Below are positions 1 to 10,793 of a stretch of 64,000 nucleotides of DNA, one piece after another. The notes below the pieces were generated by a model. That model did no database searches and was not told the DNA's origin. It saw only the letters and a program-made list of their open reading frames with translations. Every line of letters starts with the position of its first letter. The first letter of the stretch is position 1. The DNA lies in assembly GCA_903828785.1 (NCBI GenBank), contig CAIKNP010000027.1:62001-126000 (forward strand). The letters run 5' to 3'. A program made the translations under genes and the position numbers. Origin of the DNA: an uncultured Actinomycetes bacterium (lineage in GTDB: Bacteria > Actinomycetota > Acidimicrobiia > Acidimicrobiales > RAAP-2).

Positions 1-160
1 GATAGTTCGATGAGTCGGTGGCGTAAATGGCCCGGGTCGCCGGATCGAAGAGGACCTCACCGCGGACGACGGAGCGAAGATCACGCTCGAGCGCCTGGCG
101 GGCCGTCTCATTGAGTGATGAACGGTCCTCGCGACGAGCGACTTCGACCCCCGTCGCCAT
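1..160 (-). CDS. FAD-linked oxidase (GlcD/D-lactate dehydrogenase type), N-terminal fragment
   Basis: This is the first 53 codons of a gene that runs off the left edge of the window. The frame is open from the ATG at 160 to base 1. The segment GEVLFDPATRAIYATDSSNY is very close to the start of FAD_binding_4 oxidases of the glycolate/D-lactate dehydrogenase type, many of which carry a C-terminal Fe-S domain. Such enzymes oxidise 2-hydroxy acids and pass electrons to the respiratory chain. A Shine-Dalgarno-like AGAAGG sits directly against the ATG, so the exact start is uncertain. The gene begins 4 bases after the stop of the FAA hydrolase and is probably cotranscribed with it. The FAD-binding domain itself and the C-terminus are not visible here. 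Confidence 0.72.
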   Translation of the reverse strand, partial: MATGVEVARREDRSSLNETARQALERDLRSVVRGEVLFDPATRAIYATDSSNY

Positions 161-164
161 CCTT

Positions 165-1016
165 CTACGCCTGACCCAGAAGACTTCGTTGCTGACCGAG
201 GCCGCTGATACGCAATGACACTTCGTCCCCAGCGCGCAAGTACGCGACGTCGTCGTGCCCGAGTGAAACACCCGCGGGCGTACCGGTGTTAATGAGGTCA
301 CCGGGTTCCAGGACCATGTACTGACTGAGGTACCAAAGCAAATAATTGACACCAAAAATCATGTCGGCCGTGGAACCATTCTGGCGAAGCACCCCATTCA
401 CCGAAAGACCCATGGTCAGGTTCTGGGGATCGGGCACTTCGTCGGGCGTCACCAGCCACGGACCGAGTGGGTTGAAGGTCTCACACGACTTCCCGCGATC
501 CCACTGACTTCCGCGTTCGAGTTGCCACTCGCGTTCCGATACGTCGTGCGAAACGCAGTATCCAGCGACGTAGGCCGCGGCTTCTTCCGGCGTGGCTAGA
601 TAGCGGGCGCGCCGCCCTATGACGACTCCGAGCTCGACCTCCCAGTCAGTCTTGAGCGATCCACGAGGTACCAAGATCTCATCGTTTGGTCCCACGATGG
701 TGCCCGGCGACTTCATGAAGATGATTGGTTCTTTCGGGACGGGCTGCCCCGATTCCAAGGCGTGATCGGAATAGTTAAGTCCAATGCAAACAATCTTCTC
801 GGGTTTGGCGATAGGCGCAGCGAAGCGTGTTCCTCGCGGAGCAATGTCCGTGAGGCTTCCCGCCGCCAGGAGATTACTGATTTCAGCGACCGCCTGCCGA
901 TTCCAGAAGGCGGCGTCGACGTCACCCATCGTCGAAGGCAGATACGCGACCCGGCCGTCATCCAGGACCACCCCAGGCCGCTCGTGACCGACGTCACCAA
1001 CGCGAACTATCTTCAT
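165..1016 (-). CDS. Fumarylacetoacetate hydrolase family protein
   Basis: This 283-residue protein has the FAA hydrolase fold of the family that includes 2-hydroxyhepta-2,4-dienedioate isomerases, acylpyruvases and 2,4-diketo-3-deoxy-L-fuconate hydrolase. The family signature IGLNYSDHA lies at about residues 78-86. The metal ligands are visible as DWEVELGVV (E126, E128), with the following Asp in the SHDVSERE stretch near residue 158. The enzyme would cleave a C-C bond in a diketo or oxo acid using Mg or Mn. The start is ATG at 1016, with GAAAGTGA upstream. It is divergent from the alcohol dehydrogenase at 1195 and 4 bases ahead of the FAD oxidase, which suggests one sugar-acid or hydroxy-acid breakdown pathway. 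The exact substrate cannot be read from sequence. Confidence 0.88.
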   Translation of the reverse strand: MKIVRVGDVGHERPGVVLDDGRVAYLPSTMGDVDAAFWNRQAVAEISNLLAAGSLTDIAPRGTRFAAPIAKPEKIVCIGLNYSDHALESGQPVPKEPIIFMKSPGTIVGPNDEILVPRGSLKTDWEVELGVVIGRRARYLATPEEAAAYVAGYCVSHDVSEREWQLERGSQWDRGKSCETFNPLGPWLVTPDEVPDPQNLTMGLSVNGVLRQNGSTADMIFGVNYLLWYLSQYMVLEPGDLINTGTPAGVSLGHDDVAYLRAGDEVSLRISGLGQQRSLLGQA

Positions 1017-1194
1017 GATTTCACTTTCGCCATTCTCTCGCTTATCTCACTACACCATCATGGCGAACCTGGGCGCACCCAAGGTGTCGCTCCCTTCGAC
1101 AGAACGTCCACTGGAACGAAATTCATCGGCAGAATTCGTCGAGTGCTCCGGGGACCCAACTAGCGTACGGGTAGCAAAGTGAAAGAGAAGTGAC
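1017..1194. promoter_or_regulatory. Divergent promoter region with ACTGGAAC motif
   Basis: This gap separates the divergent FAA hydrolase and alcohol dehydrogenase genes and must hold both promoters. ACTGGAAC occurs at 1110-1117. The same octamer occurs at 5281-5288, with a one-base variant ACAGGAAC at 5261-5268, both upstream of the IclR-type regulator. This is a weak hint that the regulator acts at both places. No convincing -35/-10 pair was assigned. Confidence 0.35.
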
Positions 1195-2130
1195 GTGCGA
1201 GCACTGGTGTTTACCGAAATTGACGTGGTCTCAATGATGGACGTCCCCGAGGTCATCGCTGGTGCCGGTGAAGAAATTATTTCCGTCACCCGTTCGGGAA
1301 TTTGTGGCAGTGAACTCCACGGCATCCGTCACGCCAGTTTCCGTGTTCCGCCACTGGTGATGGGACACGAGTTCGTTGGCCTCACGAGTAACGGGCGGCG
1401 AGTAGCTGTTAATCCGCTCATTACGTGTGGTACTTGTTCTGCTTGTCTTCGTGGTGAGACCCAAATTTGTCCGTCCCGGCGACTCCTCGGTGCTCACCTC
1501 GCGGGAGGATTCGCCGAGCGAGTCGCGGTGCCCTCCGTACTCGTCCACGAGATTCCCGACGAACTCGAATGGGACCGAGCCGGTTTGATTGAGCCACTCG
1601 CGAACGCGCTCCACGCTTGGCGGTTGGGTGGGTCACCGACGGGCCAGCGCGTCGCCATCATTGGGGCGGGCGCCATTGGACTCGCTTGCCTCGAAGTAGC
1701 CCGCCACTTCGGTGCGTCGTTCACCGCGGTCGCGGACCTCGCTCCCGAGCGACTCGCCGTAGCCACCGCTCTCGGGGCCGACCTCGTGACGGAGACCTTG
1801 TCGGAAACCTACGACGTCATCTTCGACGCCGTCGGTGTCGCGGCCACCAGGGCTGCCTCTATCGCCCAGCTTCGGGCGGGAGGCACGACGGTGTGGCTCG
1901 GCCTCGCGAACCCCGACGCGGGATTTGACGCGCTCGACCTCATTCGCTGGGAAAAGAACGTGCGGGGCATGTTTGCCTACAACGACAAAAGCTTTGTGGA
2001 GGCCATCGCCCTGGCCCCACAACTCGACCTGCGCTGGGGCACGACGGTGCCCCTTGAGGAGGGGGCCCGAGTCTTCACCGAACTGATGCACGGTGCTCGT
2101 ACTCCAATCAAGGCTTTACTAGAGCCATGA
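1195..2130 (+). CDS. Zinc-dependent alcohol dehydrogenase (MDR family)
   Basis: A 311-residue medium-chain dehydrogenase, short for the family (usually about 340-350). The catalytic zinc ligands appear as C37 (SGICGSE) and H58-E59 (MGHEFVG). The structural zinc site has the four-cysteine set C78, C81, C84 and C92. The Rossmann motif GAGAIGL near residue 155 binds NAD(P). It would oxidise a secondary alcohol or polyol, like threonine or sorbitol dehydrogenases. The start is GTG at 1195 with AGAGAAG just upstream. The stop overlaps the ATG of the next gene by four bases (ATGA), so the two are translationally coupled. Their pairing suggests that a hydroxy amino acid or related sugar-acid derivative is processed by both enzymes. 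Confidence 0.88.
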   Translation: MRALVFTEIDVVSMMDVPEVIAGAGEEIISVTRSGICGSELHGIRHASFRVPPLVMGHEFVGLTSNGRRVAVNPLITCGTCSACLRGETQICPSRRLLGAHLAGGFAERVAVPSVLVHEIPDELEWDRAGLIEPLANALHAWRLGGSPTGQRVAIIGAGAIGLACLEVARHFGASFTAVADLAPERLAVATALGADLVTETLSETYDVIFDAVGVAATRAASIAQLRAGGTTVWLGLANPDAGFDALDLIRWEKNVRGMFAYNDKSFVEAIALAPQLDLRWGTTVPLEEGARVFTELMHGARTPIKALLEP

Positions 2131-3221
2131 ACATTTTTGATCTCGACACTCCCGCCCTGTTGATTGATCTCGACCGCGTTGAAGTCAACATTGCTGAAAT
2201 GGCCGAAAAGGCGCGCGTCGCCGGGGTTCGCTTGCGCCCTCATACGAAGACCCACAAGATGGTTGAGATTGCTCGCATGCAGATCGAGGCCGGCGCCGAT
2301 GGCATCACCTGTGCCAAGCTTGGCGAGGCCGAGGTCTGGGTGGAGAATGGTTTTGACGACATCTTGATTGCCTACCCCCTCGTCGGAGAGGCCAAGCTGG
2401 CGCGCTTGCAGGCACTGCGCGAACGAGCGCGCATCATTACTTCCCTGGATTCCGTCGAGGTCGCGCGCGGACTCGGGGCGCTGGGCGTAGCCTCAGGCAA
2501 GCCCGTCGAGGTGTACGTCGAAGTCGACACCGGGCACCACCGTATGGGTCGACCCGTGGGCGAGCCCACCGTGGCCCTCGTGCAAGAACTCGCCGCCATC
2601 GAGGGCATCACCATTCTCGGGCTGCTCTCCCACGCCGGTCACGCCTACAGCGCGGTTACCCTCGAGGATCGCGACCAGGTGGTGGCGAGTGCGATCGAGG
2701 ACATGCGCAGCACCCAGGAACGATGCGCGGAACTCGGCATTGTCTTCGATGAGATATCCGTGGGCTCAACACCCGGGGCTCGGGCCGAAATGAAGCGGGC
2801 CGGGGTCACCGAGGTGCGGCCCGGCACCTACGTCTTTAACGACACCGCCATGATCTACCTGGGTGTCGCCAGCGCCGAGACCTGCGCCGCGCACATCCTT
2901 ACCACCGTGGTGGCTCGACCCACCGATGAGCGCTTCGTCATTGACGCCGGCACGAAGTGCTTTACTTCGGACGGGATGGGTCGACCGGGCTGGATTCAAG
3001 TGGTTGGTCGCCCCGACCTCACCATGAGTTTCATCACCGAAGAACACGGCGTGGGGGCCATCGACCTTAGCCAGGGAGGCTCCTTATCCATTGGTGACAA
3101 GTTGTTGCTGATTCCACCACACGCCTGCCCCGTGGTGAACCTCTTCGACATGGCGTACGGACACCGCCAGGGTGAGGTCACTCAGGAGCTACTCGTCGCG
3201 AGCCGCGGTCGCGTCCGCTAG
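2127..3221 (+). CDS. D-threonine aldolase / D-serine dehydratase-like PLP enzyme
   Basis: A 364-residue fold-type III PLP protein with an alanine racemase-like N-terminal barrel and a D-serine dehydratase-like C-terminal domain. The PLP lysine is in RPHTKTHK (K41). The C-terminal PPHACPVVNLFD carries the His-x-Cys pair that binds the divalent metal in D-threonine aldolase and eukaryotic-type D-serine dehydratase. Family members cleave D-threonine or 3-hydroxyaspartate to glycine or glyoxylate plus aldehyde, or deaminate D-serine. The ATG overlaps the stop of the alcohol dehydrogenase. Its 3' end overlaps the convergent ABC ATPase gene by four bases. Whether it is an aldolase or a dehydratase cannot be decided by eye. 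Confidence 0.85.
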   Translation: MNIFDLDTPALLIDLDRVEVNIAEMAEKARVAGVRLRPHTKTHKMVEIARMQIEAGADGITCAKLGEAEVWVENGFDDILIAYPLVGEAKLARLQALRERARIITSLDSVEVARGLGALGVASGKPVEVYVEVDTGHHRMGRPVGEPTVALVQELAAIEGITILGLLSHAGHAYSAVTLEDRDQVVASAIEDMRSTQERCAELGIVFDEISVGSTPGARAEMKRAGVTEVRPGTYVFNDTAMIYLGVASAETCAAHILTTVVARPTDERFVIDAGTKCFTSDGMGRPGWIQVVGRPDLTMSFITEEHGVGAIDLSQGGSLSIGDKLLLIPPHACPVVNLFDMAYGHRQGEVTQELLVASRGRVR

Positions 3222-4360
3222 CGAATTGCTGCTTGGCTCGCGGGGTCAAAGAAGTGCAAGCGTTCAGCAAAGACATTCAAGCTGACTTCGCTATCGACGA
3301 CCACGCCCGCACGAGGTTCAACACGAGCAATGCCCACGCCACTCCCCGCCATGGATTCGTCGTCGTGGCCCTCGCCACTGATCTTGGTGGCGTCAATGAC
3401 GAAGTGCACCAGGAGTTCTGAACCCAAGGCCTCGACGGCTTCCACTCGGGTGCGCAGAATAGTGCTCGACGCAGCCGTCGCCACGGGGAGGTCTTCGGGT
3501 CGAATACCCACGATGAGCGACTGCCCCTTAAAGGCGGCCAGCCCGGGACGCTGACGGTGCACCTCGTCGCCTAGGGCGATGACCTGCGAGCCCAGGTGCA
3601 GCGCCGTCCCGTCCTCACTCAATCCGGCCTCGAAGAGGTTCATGGCGGGCGATCCAATGAAGGCGGCCACGAAGAGATTGGTTGGATTGGTGTACAGATC
3701 CTGGGGCGCGGCACACTGCTGCAATACCCCACCGCGCATTACTGCGACCCGGTCTCCCATGGTCATCGCCTCGGTCTGGTCGTGGGTCACGTAGAGGGTA
3801 GCCACCCCAATGCGTCGCTGAATCCGGTGCACTTCAGTGCGCATCTGTACACGAAGTTTGGCGTCCAGGTTCGACAGAGGTTCGTCCATTAAGAACACGG
3901 AAGGGTCGCGAACAATCGCCCGGCCCATGGCTACACGCTGACGCTGCCCGCCCGAGAGGAGGGCTGGCTTGCGCTTCAATAAATCCGTCAAGCCCAAGAT
4001 GTCAGCGGCGGCGGCCACTTTTTGGTCAATTTCCTGCTTCGGAAGTTTGCGCAGCGACAGTCCAAAGGCGATGTTTTGCGCCACCGTCATGTGGGGGTAG
4101 AGCGCGTAGTTCTGGAAGACCATGGCGATATCACGCTCTTTTGAGGTGAGGTGGTTGGCAACCTGGTCGCCAATACGCAAGGTGCCCGAGCTGATTTCTT
4201 CGAGACCAGCGACCATCCTCAAGGCCGTGGTTTTGCCGCAGCCTGAGGGCCCGACCATCACCATAAATTCACCCTCTTGGACTTCGAGGCTCAAACCAGT
4301 GACGGCTTGAAAGCCGTTGGGGTAGACCTTGGTTATTCCCTCAAGAGAGATCGACGACAT
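3218..4360 (-). CDS. ABC transporter ATP-binding protein, MalK/UgpC type
   Basis: A 380-residue sugar-importer ATPase. It has Walker A GPSGCGKTT (residues 37-45), the Q-loop, signature LSGGQRQRVA, Walker B VFLMDEPLSNLD and switch YVTHDQTEAM. A roughly 130-residue C-terminal regulatory/TOBE region with GIRPEDLPV is typical of MalK, UgpC and MsmX. These energise binding-protein-dependent uptake of sugars, polyols or glycerophosphodiesters. No permease or binding-protein gene lies in the window, so it is either the end of a broken-up operon or a shared multitask ATPase like MsmX. It follows the IclR regulator by 36 bases in the same direction. The ATG at 4360 has AGGAATG close upstream. Confidence 0.9.
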   Translation of the reverse strand: MSSISLEGITKVYPNGFQAVTGLSLEVQEGEFMVMVGPSGCGKTTALRMVAGLEEISSGTLRIGDQVANHLTSKERDIAMVFQNYALYPHMTVAQNIAFGLSLRKLPKQEIDQKVAAAADILGLTDLLKRKPALLSGGQRQRVAMGRAIVRDPSVFLMDEPLSNLDAKLRVQMRTEVHRIQRRIGVATLYVTHDQTEAMTMGDRVAVMRGGVLQQCAAPQDLYTNPTNLFVAAFIGSPAMNLFEAGLSEDGTALHLGSQVIALGDEVHRQRPGLAAFKGQSLIVGIRPEDLPVATAASSTILRTRVEAVEALGSELLVHFVIDATKISGEGHDDESMAGSGVGIARVEPRAGVVVDSEVSLNVFAERLHFFDPASQAAIR

Positions 4361-4396
4361 GACGCATTCCTTTCATTACTCCACGGTACGGCATGG

Positions 4397-5209
4397 TCAC
4401 GCCAGGACAGCGCCGAGGTGTTGGCTAATCAGATCTTGCGCGCGCCCAACGCTGGCTTCCAAGGTGGCCGGCGAGATGCGCTGGGTCATTGCAGTGACGC
4501 TGATGGCCCCGTCAGGAATAGCGCTCGAGGTCAAGAACAGCGGTAGGGCCAAGCAGTGCAGACCTTCTTCGTGTTCCTCTCGGTCCATGGCGTAACCACG
4601 CTGGCGGATGAGGGTGAACTCATCGAAGAGTTGCTGGGCGCTGGTTAGAGTGCGCTTGTTGTAACGATGCAGGGGCTGGGGGTGCTGCGCAATGAAGGCT
4701 TCAACTTTGGCCAGGCTCGTGAGCGAATAGGCCAATATCGCCTTACCCACCCCCGTGCAATAGGCGGGATTACGACCACCGATTGCCGACTTCATCTGAA
4801 AGCGACCCGAGTTGGACTGCACCTTGGCCAGGTAAACGACTTCGATCCCGTCCAGGATCGCGTAGTGCGCCGTTTCGCCGTAGGCGGCGGCGAGGTCGGC
4901 CAGGACCGGGCGGATTCGGCTGACGACGTCAAGCTCTTCGTAGTAGGAGAAAGCCAATTTCAAGAGCCCGTAACCAAGCCGATAGCGACTATTGCCGTCC
5001 TGCTCGATGAGATCCGCTCGCCGCAGCACGGCGAGAGCCCGGTGCACGCTCGAGCGAGGCGAATTGGTGAGTCGGGCGAGATCATTTAGCCCAATGCCAT
5101 CGGGATAGGAGCCCAGAATTGTGAGAATCGCCAGGACGCGGTCGGCCCCACTGCCAATACCGGCGTCATCCGAGGAGACTTCCGCGTGCGTCAACTGTTG
5201 ATTCACCAC
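4397..5209 (-). CDS. IclR-family transcriptional regulator
   Basis: A 270-residue regulator with an N-terminal winged helix (VLAILTILGSYPDGIGLNDLARLTNSPRSSVHRAL region, residues 25-60). The C-terminal effector domain carries the usual IclR landmarks: AYCTGVGKAILA and a RGYAMDREEHEEGLHCLA segment. IclR proteins sense a small catabolic metabolite and control nearby breakdown genes. Placed between the MalK-type ATPase and the hydrolase gene, it is the natural regulator of the cluster at 1-4360. It probably controls itself through the repeated GGAAC motif in its own upstream gap. It is longer than typical by about 20 residues at the N-terminus, and a later start is possible. Confidence 0.9.
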   Translation of the reverse strand: MVNQQLTHAEVSSDDAGIGSGADRVLAILTILGSYPDGIGLNDLARLTNSPRSSVHRALAVLRRADLIEQDGNSRYRLGYGLLKLAFSYYEELDVVSRIRPVLADLAAAYGETAHYAILDGIEVVYLAKVQSNSGRFQMKSAIGGRNPAYCTGVGKAILAYSLTSLAKVEAFIAQHPQPLHRYNKRTLTSAQQLFDEFTLIRQRGYAMDREEHEEGLHCLALPLFLTSSAIPDGAISVTAMTQRISPATLEASVGRAQDLISQHLGAVLA

Positions 5210-5301
5210 GTTCGCTCCCGCGTACTAGCCACTACGGCAACTATACCGAGGAGTCGTATTACAGGAACGCTAGTCCGAATACTGGAACAAGTTGGGCGAC
5301 C
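5210..5301 (-). promoter_or_regulatory. Upstream region of IclR gene with paired GGAAC repeats
   Basis: Two near-identical octamers, ACAGGAAC (5261-5268) and ACTGGAAC (5281-5288), are spaced exactly 20 bases start to start, about two helical turns. The second is repeated at 1110-1117 in the divergent catabolic promoter. This is compatible with IclR dimer or tetramer binding, but no full palindrome is present, so the call is tentative. Confidence 0.35.
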
Positions 5302-6738
5302 CTAGAGCAGTGATACCCGGAAGGTTTGTACGCGAGAAGGCGAAATCGGACTCAAGCGAATCGCACAGAGCAGATCGGCGTCAACGCCCTTAACGGTCCA
5401 GGACAGGTGCATCGGGGAGTCGCTGGTCGCGCTCTCAAAGGAGGCGACCAGCGGCCGTACCAGCCCCCCGGCGGCCGCGATAACTCGGTCAATCAGGATG
5501 CGGCGTTCGGCGTAGGGAACGTCCATGTCGACGTTCGGTTCAAAGAGTTCATCAAAGGTCGATTCGTCCCAGTCCGTGAGGAGTTGGGTAACCCGCTCGG
5601 CCATCGTCAAGGTCTGGGGCCACGCAGCAGGGGCCGGCAGTTGAAAATCAATGTCTCGCAGAACGGTCTCGATCATGGTGGTGGCGGTTGCGAAGGCCCT
5701 AGCGTAGGTGCTGTTCTCGAGCACGACCACTCCCAGACCGCTGGGTGCGTGCCAGCGAACGTGCGAACCAAATCCGGGGTAACCACCCGAATGGGAAACG
5801 AACTGCCCCCAGCGGCGGTCGTACTCGCTAATCAGACCAAAGCAGTAGCCGGTAATACGCTGCTCTTTCTCTTGCACCCACTGTGAGGTTTCGAAGGGGA
5901 TAGTCGTGGCGATCTGTTGCATCTCGCGGCGAGAACTCAAGGACAAGATGTCGTTCGACGAGCTGGTACCCACCAGAGCTTCGGCCAACCAGTTCACCCA
6001 GCGACTGAGGTCGCGGGTGCTACTAAAGAGGCCTCCGATGCAAGAAAAGGCCCCAGGACCAGCAAATTCGAGGGGCACCCAGCCCTCTATGCTCCGCCGG
6101 TAGCCTCGGGCCAATCGGTCATCGGGCACGATACTTTTCTCGTATCCCGTGCTGCTTAGTCCCAGAGGGATGAGTACTTCGTCTCGAATGACGTCGCGGA
6201 ATCCTCGACCAGTAACGCCCTCGATTACTTGGCCCAAGAGGGCGTAGCCCAGGTTCGAGTACTGGAACAGCGTTCCCGGGGCCGCGGCGAGGAAGACGCC
6301 ACCCTTCACGAAGTCGCGTAGCTCCTGGTTCGAGATGGGTTCTTGGCGATCGGCCCAGGGGTCGTCGGTGAGCAGCCCCCCGCTCATCGCCATCAACATC
6401 CGCACGGTCGGAGCGCTGTACTGGGGGCCTTCGGCGACCTGACGAAATTCGGGGACGTAGGTAGTGATTGGCGTGTCGAGATCTAACTGGCCTCGATCAC
6501 GCAGAATCATAATGGTGGCGGCCGTGAAGCCCTTGCTCACCGAGGCGATTCGATACACCGAATCGCGGTCGGGCAAGGAGCCACCCAGGGTGGTCTCCCC
6601 AGCGCCACGTTCGTACAGGGTGTGGGTACCGACAAAGAGCGTGCTCATCACCGACGGGCAGTCCCCACTCGATACGCGCTCGTTCACCACGGCGTCCAGG
6701 GTGGCGACGGTGGCCGGACTCAATGCATCGATCAACAC
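5302..6738 (-). CDS. Serine hydrolase, class C beta-lactamase / esterase family
   Basis: A 478-residue protein with a beta-lactamase (AmpC-like) domain at about residues 15-365. The catalytic SxxK is S66-V-S-K69 in RIASVSKGF. The YxN element is YSNLGY near residue 160, and SHSGGYPGFGSHVRW near residue 315 matches the HxG/KTG-like box. The last 110 residues are an extra alpha/beta domain of unknown role. There is no signal peptide, so an intracellular esterase or D-aminopeptidase is more likely than a true antibiotic lactamase. The start is GTG at 6738, preceded by AAGGAGAAGGAG, a strong ribosome site. It is transcribed away from furA. Confidence 0.85.
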   Translation of the reverse strand: MLIDALSPATVATLDAVVNERVSSGDCPSVMSTLFVGTHTLYERGAGETTLGGSLPDRDSVYRIASVSKGFTAATIMILRDRGQLDLDTPITTYVPEFRQVAEGPQYSAPTVRMLMAMSGGLLTDDPWADRQEPISNQELRDFVKGGVFLAAAPGTLFQYSNLGYALLGQVIEGVTGRGFRDVIRDEVLIPLGLSSTGYEKSIVPDDRLARGYRRSIEGWVPLEFAGPGAFSCIGGLFSSTRDLSRWVNWLAEALVGTSSSNDILSLSSRREMQQIATTIPFETSQWVQEKEQRITGYCFGLISEYDRRWGQFVSHSGGYPGFGSHVRWHAPSGLGVVVLENSTYARAFATATTMIETVLRDIDFQLPAPAAWPQTLTMAERVTQLLTDWDESTFDELFEPNVDMDVPYAERRILIDRVIAAAGGLVRPLVASFESATSDSPMHLSWTVKGVDADLLCAIRLSPISPSRVQTFRVSLL

Positions 6739-6816
6739 GTGATCTCCTTCTCCTTGCGACTGGTCTCCCTACGGTAGTAAGGAAATGGGGAGGCGCAGCT
6801 TCGTTCCCCGATCAAG

Positions 6817-6837
6817 TATTTTGACTCATTCAAAATA
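6817..6837. promoter_or_regulatory. Fur-type operator of the furA-katG operon
   Basis: A perfect inverted repeat TATTTTGA, 5-base spacer, TCAAAATA. A -35-like TTGACT lies inside it (6821-6826), and a TAAAAT (6847-6852) is a candidate -10, although the 20-base spacing is long. The site sits 33 bases upstream of the GTG of the Fur-family gene. This fits the peroxide-responsive autorepression known for mycobacterial furA-katG. Binding is inferred, not shown. Confidence 0.7.
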
Positions 6838-6870
6838 TTGATACGGTAAAATTTCTGCTAGCGTTGGCTA

Positions 6871-9584
<2,714 letters not shown>

Positions 9585-9604
9585 AGCGTCCGCTGCGAAC
9601 CAGC

Positions 9605-9650
9605 AGCCATTACTCGCGAGGAAATTGTTCGCGGGTAATGGCTGATTTTT
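9605..9650 (+). terminator. Rho-independent terminator of furA-katG
   Basis: AGCCATTAC-T-CGCGA pairs with TTCGCGGGTAATGGCT in a 15-base stem with one mismatch, followed by GATTTTT. It starts 20 bases after the katG stop and is well placed to end the operon before the convergent Rieske gene. Confidence 0.88.
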
Positions 9651-9662
9651 GCGTACGACGAC

Positions 9663-10703
9663 TTAGCTTTCTTCGACGTCGGCGATGAGGTCGCGCAGAA
9701 TACGTCGTAATTCGATGGTGGTCTTGTCGGCCTTCACGTGAATTTCGTCAGTGAGGTCCAGCGGGAGTTCGAGACGGTGGTAGCGAGACTGGACTCGCAG
9801 GTCTTCTTCGACAACCGCGACCTCGTAGTCCACCGCTTCGGCCATACGTTCGAGCGACCCGTCCAGGTCGTTGCGCCACAGTGATGAGTAGATAACCACG
9901 GTCTCATTGTCGCGCGGCACCAGGAAGAATCCGATGACGTTCGTGCCACCGGCCTCGACGAAATCGAGCGCCAGTTCGAGGTGGTAGGGCGCGCTGTAGC
10001 GATAGGTCAATCGGCGCCGTTGCACCAAGGGACGGATCCCTAGCGCCACGCCCGGGTCTTCCCGATTCGCGAAGTCGTGTTCGTAGACCGCCTCAAAGGC
10101 GTAGCCGTCGCGCTCCACTTCGTACGGGCCCACCATCGTTGCTTCGCCCGCGCCAAAGGTTTCGGCGTGGATGAAGGCGAAGTGCGCCATGTCTAAGAAG
10201 TTGTCCGCCAAGAGTCCGGCGTTAGCGCGCGTCACGATGGGTTCGAGGTCGCCACGCATGAAGTGGGGGTCACGATCAGCGGCCAGTGTCGGCAGGGGCA
10301 TGCGCGGCGCTTGCGGGGCGATGAAGACCATGCCGTGGGACTCGGCCACCGCCGCGGGGGCACTCAGGCGAGCGCGCGGTGGCAGAGTGGCGCCCGCACC
10401 CAGCGAAGGAATCTCGACGCAGGTACCGTCACCATCAAAAACCCACCCGTGGTAAGCACAACGCAGCGTCGCCCCCTCGCAACTGCCCAGTGACAATGGA
10501 GCGCGGCGGTGCGGACACTGGTCCACGAACACGCGCAGAGCGCCACCCTGGCGATACACCACGTAGGGGATGTCCATAAGAGTGAAGGATTGGGGACTGT
10601 TCGTGACTTCACTACTGCGACACAGCGGGTGCCAGGCGTGGGCCATAGCCGGATGGACGTTGGTCAAGACGAGCGACACGTCACCACTGTAATTGCTCAA
10701 CAA
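9663..10703 (-). CDS. Rieske non-haem iron oxygenase, large subunit
   Basis: A 346-residue oxygenase of the vanillate O-demethylase/phenylpropionate dioxygenase type. The Rieske 2Fe-2S cluster ligands are C63, H65 (CPHRRAP) and C82, H85 (CAYHGW). The mononuclear iron motif is DNFLDMAHFAFIH near residue 165. Such proteins hydroxylate or demethylate aromatics, sterols or other ring compounds, taking electrons from a reductase not encoded nearby. The listed start is TTG at 10703. An ATG at 10646 (AHAWHPL) and a GTG between them are also possible, because homologues often begin about 10-20 residues before the WHP motif. It is divergent from the secreted repeat protein. The substrate is unknown. 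Confidence 0.88.
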   Translation of the reverse strand: MLSNYSGDVSLVLTNVHPAMAHAWHPLCRSSEVTNSPQSFTLMDIPYVVYRQGGALRVFVDQCPHRRAPLSLGSCEGATLRCAYHGWVFDGDGTCVEIPSLGAGATLPPRARLSAPAAVAESHGMVFIAPQAPRMPLPTLAADRDPHFMRGDLEPIVTRANAGLLADNFLDMAHFAFIHAETFGAGEATMVGPYEVERDGYAFEAVYEHDFANREDPGVALGIRPLVQRRRLTYRYSAPYHLELALDFVEAGGTNVIGFFLVPRDNETVVIYSSLWRNDLDGSLERMAEAVDYEVAVVEEDLRVQSRYHRLELPLDLTDEIHVKADKTTIELRRILRDLIADVEES

Positions 10704-10793
10704 TCAGCTCTTCGGCGTCGAGCCCTTCGAGCGACTCCCTCTCCCTATACTGCAACTGTCCGTGAACAGCGCATGTTCGACGAGGGGAGACGC

